Origin: Rhodeus uyekii
Lineage: Eukaryota; Chordata; Actinopteri; Cypriniformes; Acheilognathidae
Length of the DNA stretch: 64,000 bases
NCBI GenBank assembly: GCA_037043235.1
Contig: JAWRVZ010000467.1
Span: forward strand, 62,001-126,000
Direction: 5' to 3'
Under the pieces are notes generated by a model. The model saw only the letters and a list, made by a program, of their open reading frames with translations. It did no database searches and had not been told where the DNA came from. Positions 49,374-62,794 of this stretch are shown here, piece by piece (position 1 is the stretch's first letter; the number at the start of each line of letters is the position of its first letter). The translations under genes were made by a program, and so were the position numbers.

Positions 49374-50807
49374 CCTGTGATTAAAGCTGTATTTTCAGCA
49401 TCATTACTCCAGTCTTCAGTGTCACATGATCCCTCACAAATCATTCTAATATGATGATTTGACGCTCAACAAACATTTATGATTATTATCAATGTTGAAA
49501 ACAGTTGTGCTGCTTATTTTACTATTTTTTCAGGGTTCTTTGATGAATAAAAAGTGCATTTATTTGAGAAAATGGCTTTTGAATGGTAGTGTACATTCAC
49601 TTACATTTGGTATAAAACGGACAGTTTTTAGTTAACTTTTTATTAGTATTTAAGGAATTTTATGTGTATTTCTGTACAATATTTCAGAATTTGACACTTG
49701 AACTCATCGCAACATTGTTCAAAAATGCACATACAAGTTGGAAACATATAAAAAGTCAACTAAATACGGTCTGTTTTAGACTAAATGTATATGCATGAAT
49801 TTTGTATATATTTTTTAACAATATTGCAGTGAGTCTTTGACATTTTTCACTGAACTCATCGCAGTATTGCTAAATAAATTCATCAGATAATACTGAATAG
49901 TTATACAATACCTAAACTAATAATATAATAACTAACTTAAACTAAAAACAGTCTGTTTTACACCAAATACGGGTTAGGGCATGTAATATATCAGTGATTT
50001 TCTTGCAATTCCACATGCAATGTTGCCTTAAAATTCACCCTAAGAAAAGCCAACATCTCTTTTCTTCTCTGATGATGCATTTATTGGCGCGAGGGCGGGA
50101 CGACTTGTCACTCACATGAGATCGCAGACCAATAGCAGACCAGAACCATCCAATCAATTCCTCATGGACAGAATCAAGTCCCGTCCAACATTTGTTCTTG
50201 TTTGAGAAGCGGTCGTCACAAAAGGGAAGAAAAGACCATCGCAACTATCATTTCTCGCCGACCTTAAGATGCTTCCCACAGGCAGCTCATTAGGTTGAGG
50301 AAAAGAGCTGCCGTCTTTCTTGTTTCCCTTCTTCGCTTTCAATGCCTCCATCATTCCTCAGACTCTCCAACTCTGTTCTTCTTCCCTCTCATCTGCATTC
50401 TTAATATCTTCTGCATCTCTGCCTTTTCCCTCTCTGTAACCTCTCATTCCCTCCTCCCCTCTCTACCTTTCTCACTCGCTCGCTCTTTCACTTTCTATTA
50501 CTTGAACGCTCCCTCTTGTCCCCAGCTGCAGGAAATTCCTTATAATCTTCATCACCAGAGCCTGCGTTCAACACTCGGCCCAGCCAAAAACACACTCACA
50601 GCACACACACCTATCTCACTTCTACTCCTTTTCTTTTCTTGTTACTTTTCGCTTTCCTTCTTTTCTTACACTCATCCACTAGTTTATTTGAAGAGGAGCA
50701 AAGACTCACTACACCATCCTGACCTCCCACCCCTCTGTTTGGTCACATGACCAGGAAGAAGTGTGACGGAGAATTTAGTACACATAGCAGGGATGTTTGG
50801 TCATTTT

Positions 50808-51335
50808 GGCCCGGTTTACACCTGGTATAAAGATGCGTTTTGGTTGATCGGTTCACGAGTGGTTGAGGGAGACGCATTCCCGTTTACACCTGGAGTTTTA
50901 ATCCGTCCACCTTCAACCACTTCTGTCCTGACTTCTTTAAGTGGAGGATCTGTGGGCAAGTAAATGTATGTTTTTTTTCCAGATAATGGACAAAATAAGC
51001 TCACGCAGTTTACATATGAACGTCCACGGAGACGACGGAGAAACGTATGGATTGCAGCATCTCTCATTTCTGCTCTGACAGCCCAAGTCTCCAGCCGACA
51101 ATAGCGCTCTTCCCATAATCTTTATGCATTAGGTCATTAGGCGGAGAGTAGGCGGTCTTTTGTGGCCGTTTAAACTCATTTGACCAATGAATATGTTTTC
51201 AACTACCCCTAGAGGTGGTCGAGAGTCGACATCCTCAGAATGTTTTAGGCCCCGTTTACACCTGTATTAAGCGTCATCTACTTGAGATCGGATCGACCAA
51301 AATGCATCTTAATACCAGGTGTGAACGGGGACTGA
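50808..51335. mobile_element. DNA element with 'ccgtttacacctggtatta' ends
   Basis: The left end 'ggcccggtttacacctgg' (50808) is mirrored by 'taccaggtgtgaacgggg' near 51315-51332. Beyond the ends, 'agatgcgttttggttgatcgg' is matched by 'gatcgaccaaaatgcatctt'. A second left-type end at 51249 ('ggccccgtttacacctg') makes the right 90 bp nearly palindromic, so the insertion is composite. Confidence 0.65.
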
Positions 51336-53252
51336 GTCTAGTTGAGTGCTGAACATCAATCAAAAGAGGTTTCAGGCAGCAGGAACGGACAATCCTCTTC
51401 TATGGACAGCATGTGCGAATAAAGCCCAGTTCATTTAGCACCGCTCCTTCATACTAAAGATCAGTGTTTTTTGACCACTGTGCCGCGGTACACTAGAGAT
51501 CGTCAAGCGTGCCGTGGAAAATTTCACCTAATTGGTCTAAAAAACATATTTTTTAGAAACTAAATAATTATAAAATACTTTTTTCTTTGTGTTTATTTGA
51601 TTCCCATTCAAGACACTTTGATAAGAATGACTGTATATTGTTAATACAGGCTACAGAGTTTCATTTTTTAACATTTTCGGTTGGTGGCGTGCCTTGTGAT
51701 TTTTTTTTCAATGAAATTTTAGCATTAAATTTTAATTTTAAAATCAATACATTAAATTTGAATTTTTTTTTATTTGAGCATTGAGCATTTTATTTGAGCG
51801 TTTTTGAGCACCTTGGCTCAAAAAAGGTTGAAAAACACTGCTTTAGATATTAAGAAATGCTCAAGAAATGGGTATGGAAAGCTGCGGAAAAGTAAGAAGA
51901 GGAGAAAACAAACCTGCAACGCACTCACTATTCTTACTGTATTAATAACCATAAGCACAGGTTTTTAGCGCAAACATTTTAACTTTTTACTGCACTTTGT
52001 TATTCTTCTAATTGTTTAGGAGCTAATGAGTCTAAAGTCTTGCACGCTTACAGAAAATGGCAGAAGCATCTTCTTTACAATTAGACTAAACTAACAAATA
52101 TCATCAACGGAGCATTTTGATCATTCAGAGCTATTATGTTATTATGAAAACTGATGACAAATTTTAAAAGGATCAATCATATTTTTCACTATATCATAAA
52201 TGTCACATCGGTTTAAAACACACTTAAGAAAGGAGAATAAAGGCAGTTACTTTTCTGTCCGTTCTTCTTTGAATATCCGGTTTTCATCATCATCTTTTGT
52301 TTATTTGAATAATCCATCATGCCTGCGCTCATGATCCGACGCACTGCTGTAACAGCATCATTATCTTCATATATATATACACACACGTTTCATTTACAAT
52401 GGAGTATGTGTGTTTAAACTGCGCTTATTTTCGTCTTGGGGTCACTAGAGTAGATGAAATATGCGAGATAAAACCCTTACACTGTTAAAAACCCTTTGGT
52501 GTGTCCTATCAAAAATGACCAGCCTTTTAAATATCGCTTGTAAATTGCTCGTTATACTATATCATCTCCTAATATTGGATTCAATCTTTTTTGTCAAATT
52601 GGTTTCTTTCAATTAGGACAGGTTTTGTATTTCTTTTAGGAATTGATCTGAGGTTATACACCTCATTTTTTAGGTGAACAAAGTATTATTTGTGTTTCAA
52701 TATTCAATCAAATTTAATCACACTAGTATGCTTTAATGTTCAACCAGGGAGTTTAAAATGCTATTTGAAATGCTTTTATTTTGTACTAAATGGAATAAAG
52801 TCACACTTGTGGTTTTACTGGTTAAAAATGATCAGCCTACAAAATAATAAAGCATAACGAGAGATTTATTAGCTATTTTTATAGGCCAATCATTTATAAC
52901 CAGTAAAACCACAAGTGTGATTTTCCTGAAAATTGTAGTTAATGTTATCACATAGGACTAAAACTTAACCCAGTTTATATAGAGTTTATAGTCTAGAAAA
53001 CACTGATGTCTACAGTAGTGATCAGAATAGAAAGAAGCATGGCACTTCAAATAACGATTGCATCATTACATCATTATATTTTTAAATAGACTGCTGCAAT
53101 TAACATTTTAGCAGAACCTCTAGTAATTAGTTATTTTGTTTTGTTGTCAGTTCAGAATCGGGATCTCTATTTGAAAAAAATACAAAAGCAACTACCTCCT
53201 TAAAAGTCGAAATAATATGTAATTGTTATTATTGTTGTAATATGGATTTTTT

Positions 53253-53254
<2 letters not shown>

Positions 53255-53287
<33 letters not shown>

Positions 53288-53333
53288 TTATTTTATTTAT
53301 TCATTCATTTATTATATATATAAATACATAAAA

Positions 53334-53390
<57 letters not shown>

Positions 53391-53425
53391 TTTATAATTT
53401 AAAATATTTTTTTATAATATTTGCC

Positions 53426-53471
<46 letters not shown>

Positions 53472-53475
53472 TTTG
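53255..53475. repeat. AT/AC low-complexity tract
   Basis: Successive AT arrays (53255-53285, 53340-53382, 53427-53445) merge into an AC array (53445-53472). There is no sign of function. Confidence 0.85.
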
Positions 53476-53929
53476 AGAGCCCTTCAAAAATAAATAAATT
53501 GTCTAAAAAAAATGGTCAGGCAGTCACTGAAAAAGGCTGTTGTTTATAAGCAGATGGTGTAATTTCAATATCTTCCAGCAGGGGAAAACAGGCAAAACCT
53601 TGACCTCCTCTCATGCTCATCCCTAACACACACCTGTCTCTCACTTTCTCTCTCTCATAATCCAACATATATTTATCCGCTTCTCACGTTGTGTTCATCC
53701 ATGTCCTAATCTCCCTTTCCGCCTGATATTCAGTAAACAACTCATCAACCAATCAGCTCACACTTACAGGCGGTGTGTCTTTCTGCTCACGAACCCGCAC
53801 CTCTCTAACCAACCTCCTCCCATCCATCTCTGGATTGTGTCTAATGCACAGCCGTTCTCTCTCGCCCGCCGGCTCTTACGAACACACACACACACACATA
53901 CCCTACACATTCAGACATATGGGCGTACG

Positions 53930-53969
<40 letters not shown>

Positions 53970-54503
53970 ATATTGAGTTGGACCTTGAGGCCAGTGTTTT
54001 GTAGAGGGGCCTCTCCACTGCGGCCCTGACTTCCTGACTCCCCCCTCCCTCCCCAGCACCTCTGTGCCACTGTTGCCGTGGGAAACGCTGCTGCAGAGCC
54101 CGTTGCCAAGGAGAAGGGCTGCTGGCTGGCTGTTTAAACAACAATGGCCGCCTTGTGCACATTCCAACTCTAGACACTGACAGCATGTTAAGACCTGCTT
54201 TAGAAACACACATACGCGCTCTCTTGTTCCATCCGTCTGCGTCTCTCACACACCAGTGTGCGCATATGCAGATATTCCCTTGACTTTTTCGTGTGTTCTC
54301 TCTCTCTCTCACAGGGGCTTTATTCAAAAGCATCTGTTTCTTTTTAGCCCGCACAGCTCATTCTCTCACTCGCTCGCAATCCCTGTTTCCATGGTCTAAA
54401 TCTCTCCTTCTCATTCAGGATGGGAGTGTGTAGTGCACTCATCCATCTTTCTGCCTGCTGTACACTCCCTCTATCATCATATCCAGAAAATTCCACTCCC
54501 TCC

Positions 54504-54508
<5 letters not shown>

Positions 54509-54541
<33 letters not shown>

Positions 54542-54695
54542 CCTTATCGGCCTTCAGTACCTCTGCTCTTCCCCCACTCTCTCACTTTCTTCTGTTTCTT
54601 TATCTCTTTCTCCCTCTCTCTTGCTCGCTCTTTCTCCTTCCTCCCTTATCTCCCCATAGTACCCCTCCTCTTCCCGACCATCTCTCACTTTCTGC

Positions 54696-54730
<35 letters not shown>

Positions 54731-54829
54731 CACTCTCTCTGCACTGTGTAATCTCACTCGCTCTCTCCTCTGTCTCTGGCAGAGGAAGTGTGCGTTCCCC
54801 AGGGGGAGCTGGGCTCATTAACTTCCAGC

Positions 54830-54886
<57 letters not shown>
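54509..54886. repeat. TC arrays followed by an AG array
   Basis: TC runs at about 54509-54538 and 54699-54728 and an AG run at about 54833-54882 lie within 380 bp. The opposite-strand polypyrimidine and polypurine blocks could pair as an imperfect hairpin. They create spurious Leu/Ser and Glu/Arg frames. Confidence 0.85.
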
Positions 54887-55139
54887 AGAGAGAGTGCAAG
54901 AGAGAGATAGAACAGGAAAGGGAGAAACAGGGGGAGGGTGAGAGAGTCTGCAACAGAGTCTGAAGGTGAGGAAAAGACAGGAGATGGAGAGATAGGAAAA
55001 AGAAAGAATGATTAGACAGAAGGAGAAAGGAGAGATAGACATCTGATCAATCATCCAGGAACACATTCACATCCCGTTTTAATGATTATCATATTTCTCT
55101 CACACATTGTCATACATCTGTATTAATATTAAAACATCT

Positions 55140-55812
55140 ACTATAAATTACTTTATTTACTCTCAGTCATCTATCTATCGTTATCATCTGTCCATCTGTT
55201 TATCTATCTATCATCTAATTTTATATCTATTTATCCATCCATCCAATTTTTTATTATCTATCTATCTATATCATCTGTCCATCATCTATCCATCTACCTA
55301 CCTATCCATCCATCTACATCTATCTATTCTTCTATCCATCATTGTCTGTCCATCCATCCATCATCTGTCTATCTATTTATCCTCCATCTGTCTCTGTCTC
55401 TCTATCTATCTATTCATCCATCAATATATCATCTATTTATCTATCTATCTATCTATCTATCATTATCATCGGTCCATCAATCATATATCTATCTAGCCAT
55501 CCATCTACATCTATCTATTCTTCTATCCATCATTGTCTGTCCATCCATCCATCCATCATCTATTTATCATCTGTCTGTCTCTGTCTCTCTATCTATCTAT
55601 TCATCCATCAATATATCATCTATTTATCTATCTATCTATCATTATCGTCTGTCCATCAATCATCTATCTATCTAGCCATCCATCTACATCTATCTATTCT
55701 TCTATCCATCATTGTCTGTCCATCCATGCATCATCTGTCTATCTATTTATCATCTATCTGTCTCTCTATCTTTCTCTCCATCTATCTATCCATTTATCTA
55801 TCTATCGTTTAT
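55140..55812. repeat. Tetranucleotide (TCTA/TCCA) satellite with a higher-order unit
   Basis: The stretch is a mix of TCTA, TCCA and TCTG tetramers. The marker 'catctacatctatctattc' recurs at 55311, 55502 and 55681, so units of about 191 and 179 bp were amplified as blocks. Confidence 0.9.
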
Positions 55813-56479
55813 TTTCAGTGTGCATAATTCAATTAAGGTCAACAAATTGAGTCTCTAGCGGTACAAGCGCATCCTGGGGGGCAAACAGGTGTTGTTTGCT
55901 GCCTGACACAACAACACCCGCTGTCGCGCGCGGGAAAGCCGAGGTCAAATTCAGCTCTGGAGACAATTTTATTAGGATTTCATTAAAAGAGCAGCATACC
56001 TTAAAATGACCAGAAAGATCCAGTGCTGCAAAGTAAACGGGGAACTGAGTGAGCAGACAGGACTGAAGATCTGTGATACAGAGGCTTGAACAGATTAATT
56101 TGATGCTCAAGAATGTTCTGTCCTCCTCAGTTTCAGCCCACTGCACATTCATAACTTTGAGGCTGCTTTGTTCTTTGTACCATTGAGCTGAATTTATTTT
56201 ATTTATAATAATTATTTAATAGTACCGTGACACTGGCAACACGTCCTATAACTAATTACACGGGTGATACATTTTTAACCCATTAGTGACAACAAATGTG
56301 CCATGAATGACTTACAATCATGATTATATTATTGAAAAAAATTGTAGGAAATGAGAGGATTGTAGGAATATTTTTTCTATTCAAAGCGTCATTAAAGCAC
56401 AGCCACGAATAATTATTGAATTCACATACCCTAAAACATATTCCAACTACAGTGATTTACTGTGACATTAAATACACAC

Positions 56480-56690
<211 letters not shown>

Positions 56691-57344
56691 CAATTAATGG
56701 TGATTAATCGATTTTGACATCATTTAAAATCATTTAAAACTTGGATACATATATTTCCTACTCCAGTTAGGATATGCTCCACGCTTCTCAAATCTTAGCT
56801 TGAATGACAACTAAAAGATCTTTCTTCCGTGACGCAAGACTTATGACCATATTTCGAATACAAACGGATATTGTTAAAAAGACTCCTTCTGCTCTTATCA
56901 TTATTATGCTTTTTACAAAATATATAAAATTGCACTAACTGAATAGAACAAAAAACTATTCCACAAACTAATGTGAAAATCTAGAATAAGAAAACTGCAT
57001 CTTATAATCACAGCAAAAAGGAACACAATGAAGAAATGGACAAAGTTTATGTAAAGAACAAAGACGTTTGGCGCAGGACTCATTCACTTTTCCCAATAAA
57101 AGCAGATTATAGTGCACAAAAGGTGTGGTGAATCAGAGCCTTCTTTAATGCAGTTACAGAAACAGAAAGTACTTCAACTACATAATTGAAAACAATGAGC
57201 ATATTTGAACACGGTCCTGTGTGACCTAAATGATGTATGGAATGAAAACCCACACTTACCTTAGACATTGATTCTCTCAATCATTTCTCATCTCACTCTC
57301 AAACTGCATGTTTCCATGGCAATCTTTAGCCAGGCAGTTTGTTA

Positions 57345-57347
57345 CCT

Positions 57348-57384
<37 letters not shown>

Positions 57385-57440
57385 AGTCGAGAGAGGGAGA
57401 GAGGGAGAAAGCGAGAAAGCGAGAGGGAGAGAGAGAGAAT
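57345..57440. repeat. (GA)n microsatellite
   Basis: GA repeats with GGGA and GCGA interruptions over about 95 bp. Confidence 0.85.
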
Positions 57441-57879
57441 GACATATGTCAAGGCAGAATGCATACAAATGCATATGAAACATACGGTATCAGTTGATGG
57501 CCTCAATATAAAACTGCACAAGTTGCTGTATTTTTCTTTTTAGGAGGCTTGTAGTAACATCTCACAATCACGATCCAGTTAGTAATATATCATTCACTGA
57601 AAACCATAGTTAATAGGTGCTAAATATGAAATGCGTGAGTTTTTCTGATGCTGTTGTTTATGTGGAGTATGTGTGTTTCTCAGCACAACTCTCCCTTATT
57701 TTGTCTCCCCTCCCTTTCCTACTTTCTTTCGTTCTTTCTCACTCTTTAATAATTGAGCTGGTTCTGTCTCTTGTTAGAGTTGGCTCGTTACTGAGAGACA
57801 CAGAAGCCAGTCAGGTACACAGAACCCTAGTTACTCGCTCTCTCCTCCTCTTGCACCATCATCATCCTTGCGAGTTCTC

Positions 57880-57945
57880 TCTCTCTGTGTGTGTGTGTGT
57901 GTGTGTGTGTCTCTCTCTCTCCCACACACACACACACACACACTG
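57880..57945. repeat. Compound TC / GT / TC / CA microsatellite
   Basis: A GT array and a CA array flank a short TC run. They are complementary and could form a hairpin about 25 bp per arm. Confidence 0.85.
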
Positions 57946-58319
57946 ATGCGGATAAACTTAGCAGCCTGAAACTGAATGCCTCCCCCTTCCTCCCTAGACC
58001 GAAGAACCAGGGTCAGAGGTGAAAATCTCTCCAAAAAAACAGCTAGAGCCAGCCAGCAGGGAACGAAAAAGTGGATGGAAGAGAGTGAAGCCGTGTTTTC
58101 CTGCTAAATATGTGCAGTGTGAGATACTCGAGCTGTGGCCAAGGTCAGCTATGTCTCTCTGCTCTGCCAATCAGAGGTTTCCAGCTGTTGTGGGAAACCA
58201 AGCTTCCTTTACAGAATAAAGGTTGCCATGGAGACCGGAGCAATAAGACTCTCTGACAGGTGGACACATGCACAGACAGTCCCCCACTCCCCATCCAACC
58301 CGATGCTCGCAGATGTGCA

Positions 58320-59800
58320 GACTCTTATAGGCTGCGCGAGCGATGTTAAAAACACGCACGCACAGAAACGATACGCACGCATCCGTTCCACTGCCATTTC
58401 CGTCATGCCACCATGTGCGTGTTTTGGGCAGAGCCTCTCGCGCGTTCCTGGCGTGTGCCGTGAATAATCGCGCCTGTCACAACATAAACATCTTCGCGTC
58501 ACCGTCGCGCGCACAGCGCGAGCCCAAAGACTTGCGCCAGCGCGCCACTGCATTGCCCACACACAGATGAGTTTAATCACAACGAGAAAAACTTCTTAAT
58601 TGGCACGTCATGTCAATGCAGCATAAAAAAGATGTTTCTTAATATCGAAATCACGACCGCATTTTTCAGACATCGATGCTTTGGCATCTTTAATGTTGCA
58701 TGTGAAATAATCATGCCAATAAAGCACTTCGGAATGAATCACGCGAGAGACACTGGAGGCTGAATAATTATCCAGACTAATCAAAAGTGCATGCATTGGC
58801 AGGCGCGTGAGGCTGCTGTCGTCTCCCCATAATAATCACCCAACGCATACATGCCGTCAGTCAACAGCCACTTATGATCCATAGTCAATGAACACATGCG
58901 CGCTCCCAACACATGCAAAAATCAAATGCTCAATGTTCTTGCGTTTGCACCGACCAAACGTCCATGCATTTTAGTTGCAAAAAATAATATTGGCAATCTG
59001 CAGCGAATATGCGCGGAATGTAGATGATGTGTACATATGGAGCGCGCGAGCGAGCGAGCGCTCGTGTGTGTGTGAATGCGAGTGACCTATCGCGAGCTCA
59101 ATGAATGGCAGCGATGAGGTTAATAAAAATTCCTTCAATAGAAAACACAAACCCTCGTGAAATGCGCCGCGGCGCAGGGGAAGACTATGCAAATTTTGGC
59201 AGTGAAGGCAGACGCGCGCACTCACCGGGAGGCGACGAGCTCCTGCTGCTGCAGCTGCGCTCCTCACGCGCGCAACATCCCGAAGCACGGGCGGTCTGAG
59301 GGAAGAACACGGGGGAAACTAGTGTGCACGAATGTCGGGGGTTTCGGTCATCTCGGTGCTCTTCTGTCGGGCGACGCCAAACGGGCTGTTCAGCATCTGG
59401 TGTAAAAAAAAAAAAAATGAAAAAAAGAAAGAAAAAGAAAACAGAGGAAAAACCGAGGAGAACAAGAGAAAACTCGCGTGCTTTTCTCACTGCGTCGGAT
59501 AAAAAAAACTAAAATTGGAGTAGCAGAGTACCGCAGTTGGTCACAGGCGCGCGCCACGAGCGCAGCGAGCACGAGAAATTGTATTGAGCGCGTTCTGCGC
59601 CGTTTCTCGCCCTCTGCAAACCAACTCGGAGGAATCTAGTCAGAGAGGGCTGTAGACGTGCCTTGTAGATGAGGGCATCCGGGCCTCCGTAGATTCTTGT
59701 GTCTAGATTGTTTCTCCTCCTCCGGAGGACTCTGGGTACTGAAGTTCTGCTTGTCGTGACTCCATTCATTCTCTCTCCTCGCGCGCACTGTCTGCGTGCG
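58320..59800 (-). promoter_or_regulatory. ahdc1: CpG island, probable ahdc1 promoter and untranslated first exon
   Basis: CpG dinucleotides are dense here, with many GCGCGC and CGAGCG strings, unlike the CpG-poor flanks. On the minus strand a consensus donor (CCTCCCG then GTGAGTGCG) ends a candidate GC-rich exon at 59226. No coding frame is associated. With ahdc1 on the minus strand, and the known habit of this gene of having distant untranslated first exons, this is the best candidate promoter. A plus-strand gene starting beyond the window could share it. Confidence 0.5.
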
Positions 59801-60243
59801 TATGTATGGGTTGCATCAAATAACACTCAGACAGTGCGACGAGGCTCTGAAGAAATGCAATTAGATATGCCTACGTGACACAAATGCATGTTTGAGATCC
59901 ATATGCACGTTTCATCTCGAGTGTACAGATCCCCCACCACCCCAAATCAGAGGTGACATTCACTTCGCACTCGTGTGTGTGTGGTCAAAGTGAGTTTGCA
60001 TTATGCAAACTGCCTTTAATGCTTAAAAGGATGCCGTTCGACTGAAAATCAACATGTTCACGTCACACCAAAAACCTGTAGAACACAAAATAATATTTGT
60101 AACCGATTTTAATGATGAGAGAATTACTCTCTTTTTTTTGTTTTGGCAAGTGCAAATGAATTTATTCACTCACTGGAAGCTTGTAATTGTACGCATAAAG
60201 AAACTGTGAACGTATTCAAATAAGCTTAAAAACTGAGGAAGTC

Positions 60244-60520
60244 TTAAAGGGATAGTTTACTCAAAAATGAATCACAACAGCCTCAAACCTGTATGGCTTT
60301 CACTCTTCCGTGGATCACCAGCGGAGAAGTCAAAATGACACACTCGTTCACTCTCTCCGTAAAGGTGCAATGGAAGTGAACAATGACAGAGGCTGTCAAT
60401 CATTTTTGAGGCATCACTTACATAATGCCCAATGACTTCTTTTGTGTTCCGTGGAAGAAAGAAAGTTAGAGATTTGGAACAACATGAGGTGATTCATTTT
60501 GGGGTGAACTATCTCTTTAA
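60244..60520. mobile_element. MITE with 'ttaaagggatagtt' ends
   Basis: It starts TTAAAGGGATAGTTTACTC and ends GGGTGAACTATCTCTTTAA, imperfect inverted repeats. It contains 'cttttgtgttccgtggaagaaag' and 'ggaacaacatgaggtgattcatt', typical internal text of an abundant cyprinid MITE. It is the most complete copy in the window. Confidence 0.75.
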
Positions 60521-61470
60521 AAACTGAATGATGAATGAACACAATATATAAGGTCTTCGATACGAACTATGGGCTGTGAATAAAATATTGGCTGAATCTG
60601 ATTGCAGACATTGTCAGAGACCACAGTCCACTCGTTTCTGCCCTCCAGTAATTACATTTTCCTCCCTATTTCAAGCTCTTTTAACAATCCCTTTAATGGA
60701 CTTGGAGAAATGTATAGCTATATTATTCTTCTGTTATAATACAGCTGCCTAACATCGTATTATGTGACTAATTGCAGCTTTATTTCATTGCATTGATGCA
60801 GTTGTGCTGGTCTACACGGGCTCTATACAAGATATTTTGATACACCGGTTAGGGAAAATTAGACGTGCTTATATATTTAAAATGCTAATTTTTGTACATC
60901 TCCATAAAATGGGGGAAAAGTCGAAATGCTTCTGCGTGTAAATAATAAAATAACATGTTTACGTGCTAGAAATATAGTCATCAACACACACACACAGACA
61001 CACACACACACAGGCCTGCAGAAAAACTGTATCCTGCTGCAGCAAAATGTAGATGCAACAAGCCGTTTCATTTTATAAATGTAAAAATCAAATCTGCAGC
61101 AAGAACAAAGTGCCAGCTCAGTGCAGGTACGGAATGTACCATCATGACTACAAACCCCAGCAGGATAATTAATAAACCAATACAGCATACTAAAAACCCT
61201 GCACACACTCCCAGTCTTCACCTCATGCTCCTTCTGCCATCTTGTGGACGGAAAAGTGGAGAGCAAATGAATGCAGCTGCGAGAAATCGAGTTGTTTTTG
61301 ATGCACACTTGTGTGATAATGTGTTTGCTGCATCATTTCTGGATGAATTGGGAATCAAAATCTTTTGTTTAACATAGAAATTACAATTCTCCTACGATTC
61401 TGAATAGACAACTAAACAAAATGACGTCATTTACTAGAGGATTTATGCTAATTGCTGCACTGTTTGGTTT

Positions 61471-61613
61471 ACATTTATGCATTTGGCAGACGCTTTTATG
61501 CAAAGAAACTTACATTGCATTCAAGAAACACATTGAATCAGTTCTTGCTTTCCCTGGGATCGAACCCATGACCTTGGCGTTGCAAGCACCAATGCTCTAC
61601 TGATTGAGCTAAT
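61471..61613 (-). repeat. tRNA-derived SINE copy (minus strand)
   Basis: The minus-strand head 'agctcaatcagtagagcatt' (A-box-like), the 'gcaacgccaaggtcatg' core, the B box 'ggttcgatccc' and the 3' tail are all recognisable. It is among the better preserved copies in the window. Confidence 0.8.
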
Positions 61614-62201
61614 TTTTAAAAACAAAAAGATTCACTAATTAAGACTTCACTTACATCATAGTTACATCCTGAAATCACACACGTCCTTTCTATATAGTAG
61701 GCGAAAAACAGCATGTGACAAAAGAATATGTCTGAATTCACAGAACTCAATAGTAGACAAAAAGTCTCGCTTCCAGCGAGATTCTGAAGTGTGCATTTGA
61801 AGGACACATTCAGCAGTGTCCCAAAAAACACACTTCAAGTGCACTTGTTGTCTATGGACTTTTACCCGACAGTCAAAGTGGCAACACACCATGAAAGCAC
61901 GATCGAAAGGGCTTAGGGTTCCAGGGCCTTACTATCCCATGAGGCCACAGGTGAGGTTTTGTGAATGACAGTGAAGCGACGCAACTGACGTTGGTAGGTC
62001 ACATGATACGGGCAACATAACTCAATAAAACCCTACTTTTTTTAGCGGTCAAGTATCTACTCATGCGATTTCAAACGCAGCCTATGATCAAGGTTGTTCA
62101 ACAAGTCTCTTGAATGACTGATTCAAAGACAAATCCATTCGGAGTCACTTGTCGCCACCTACTGGTGTAACGATGTAATTGATACAATCTTTATAGGCCT
62201 T

Positions 62202-62794
62202 AAGGGCCAGTCACACAGCCGATCACGCACGAATCACTCACAAATCACACACAGATTGGGTTTGTGTGTGCTTGTGCGTCGAGAAATTGACCAAAGTATT
62301 CCACGAACATTTGACGCACACCCGACGCATGAATCACTGACGGAGCGCATCCAAACACGCACGCTTCGCGAACGTTCCACGTACAAGCACTTTCAGAATC
62401 CACATTGTCAGTGGATGTCAGTGGAATGAACGTGATACGTGCGCGTTCATGCGTGATATGAAGGTGGGGCGTCAGTGGACGGACGTGGTTTCGAACCAGT
62501 TCCGACGCATAAGCACTGACGGCCGACGCGTGTCCCGCGCATAGTCACGCATACTCCACGCATAAACTACGCACGCCGACTCATGAATAACGCATGCCAA
62601 CGCACAGTTGTGTGTCGGAAAATTTTTGAACTGTTCAAAACTCAAAATCACGCACAAACCGCCTTCGACGCACATCCACTTACAATCACTGACGGTTCAC
62701 CTTTCCACCGACGAATTACGTATACGACGCACGCTCCACGCAGAAACGAAAATCTGTGCGTAATTCGTGCGTTTTCGCTGTGTGACTGGCCCTT
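62202..62794. mobile_element. CpG-rich MITE with perfect 18-bp TIRs, PIF/Harbinger-like
   Basis: AAGGGCCAGTCACACAGC at 62202-62219 is exactly inverted at 62777-62794. If the TIR is taken as AGGGCCAG..., both flanks read TTA, the 3-bp target duplication typical of PIF/Harbinger elements. The 0.59-kb interior is unusually rich in CGCACG, ACGCAC and CACGCA strings and encodes no transposase. Confidence 0.75.

Noticed and set aside
50154..50354. Possible small minus-strand exon beginning MMEALKAKKGNKKDG
   Set aside because: It is an attractive Lys-rich start, but no splice partner, family match or adjacent coding frame could be found.
54433..54963. Leu/Ser and Arg/Glu repeat open frames
   Set aside because: They translate TC and AG microsatellites; there are no splice signals or family features.
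55342..55827. Long 'LSIYLSI' type open frame
   Set aside because: It is a translation of the TCTA/TCCA satellite, not a gene.
62202..62794. CpG island promoter
   Set aside because: The CpG-rich segment is exactly bounded by inverted repeats and is better explained as a transposable element.
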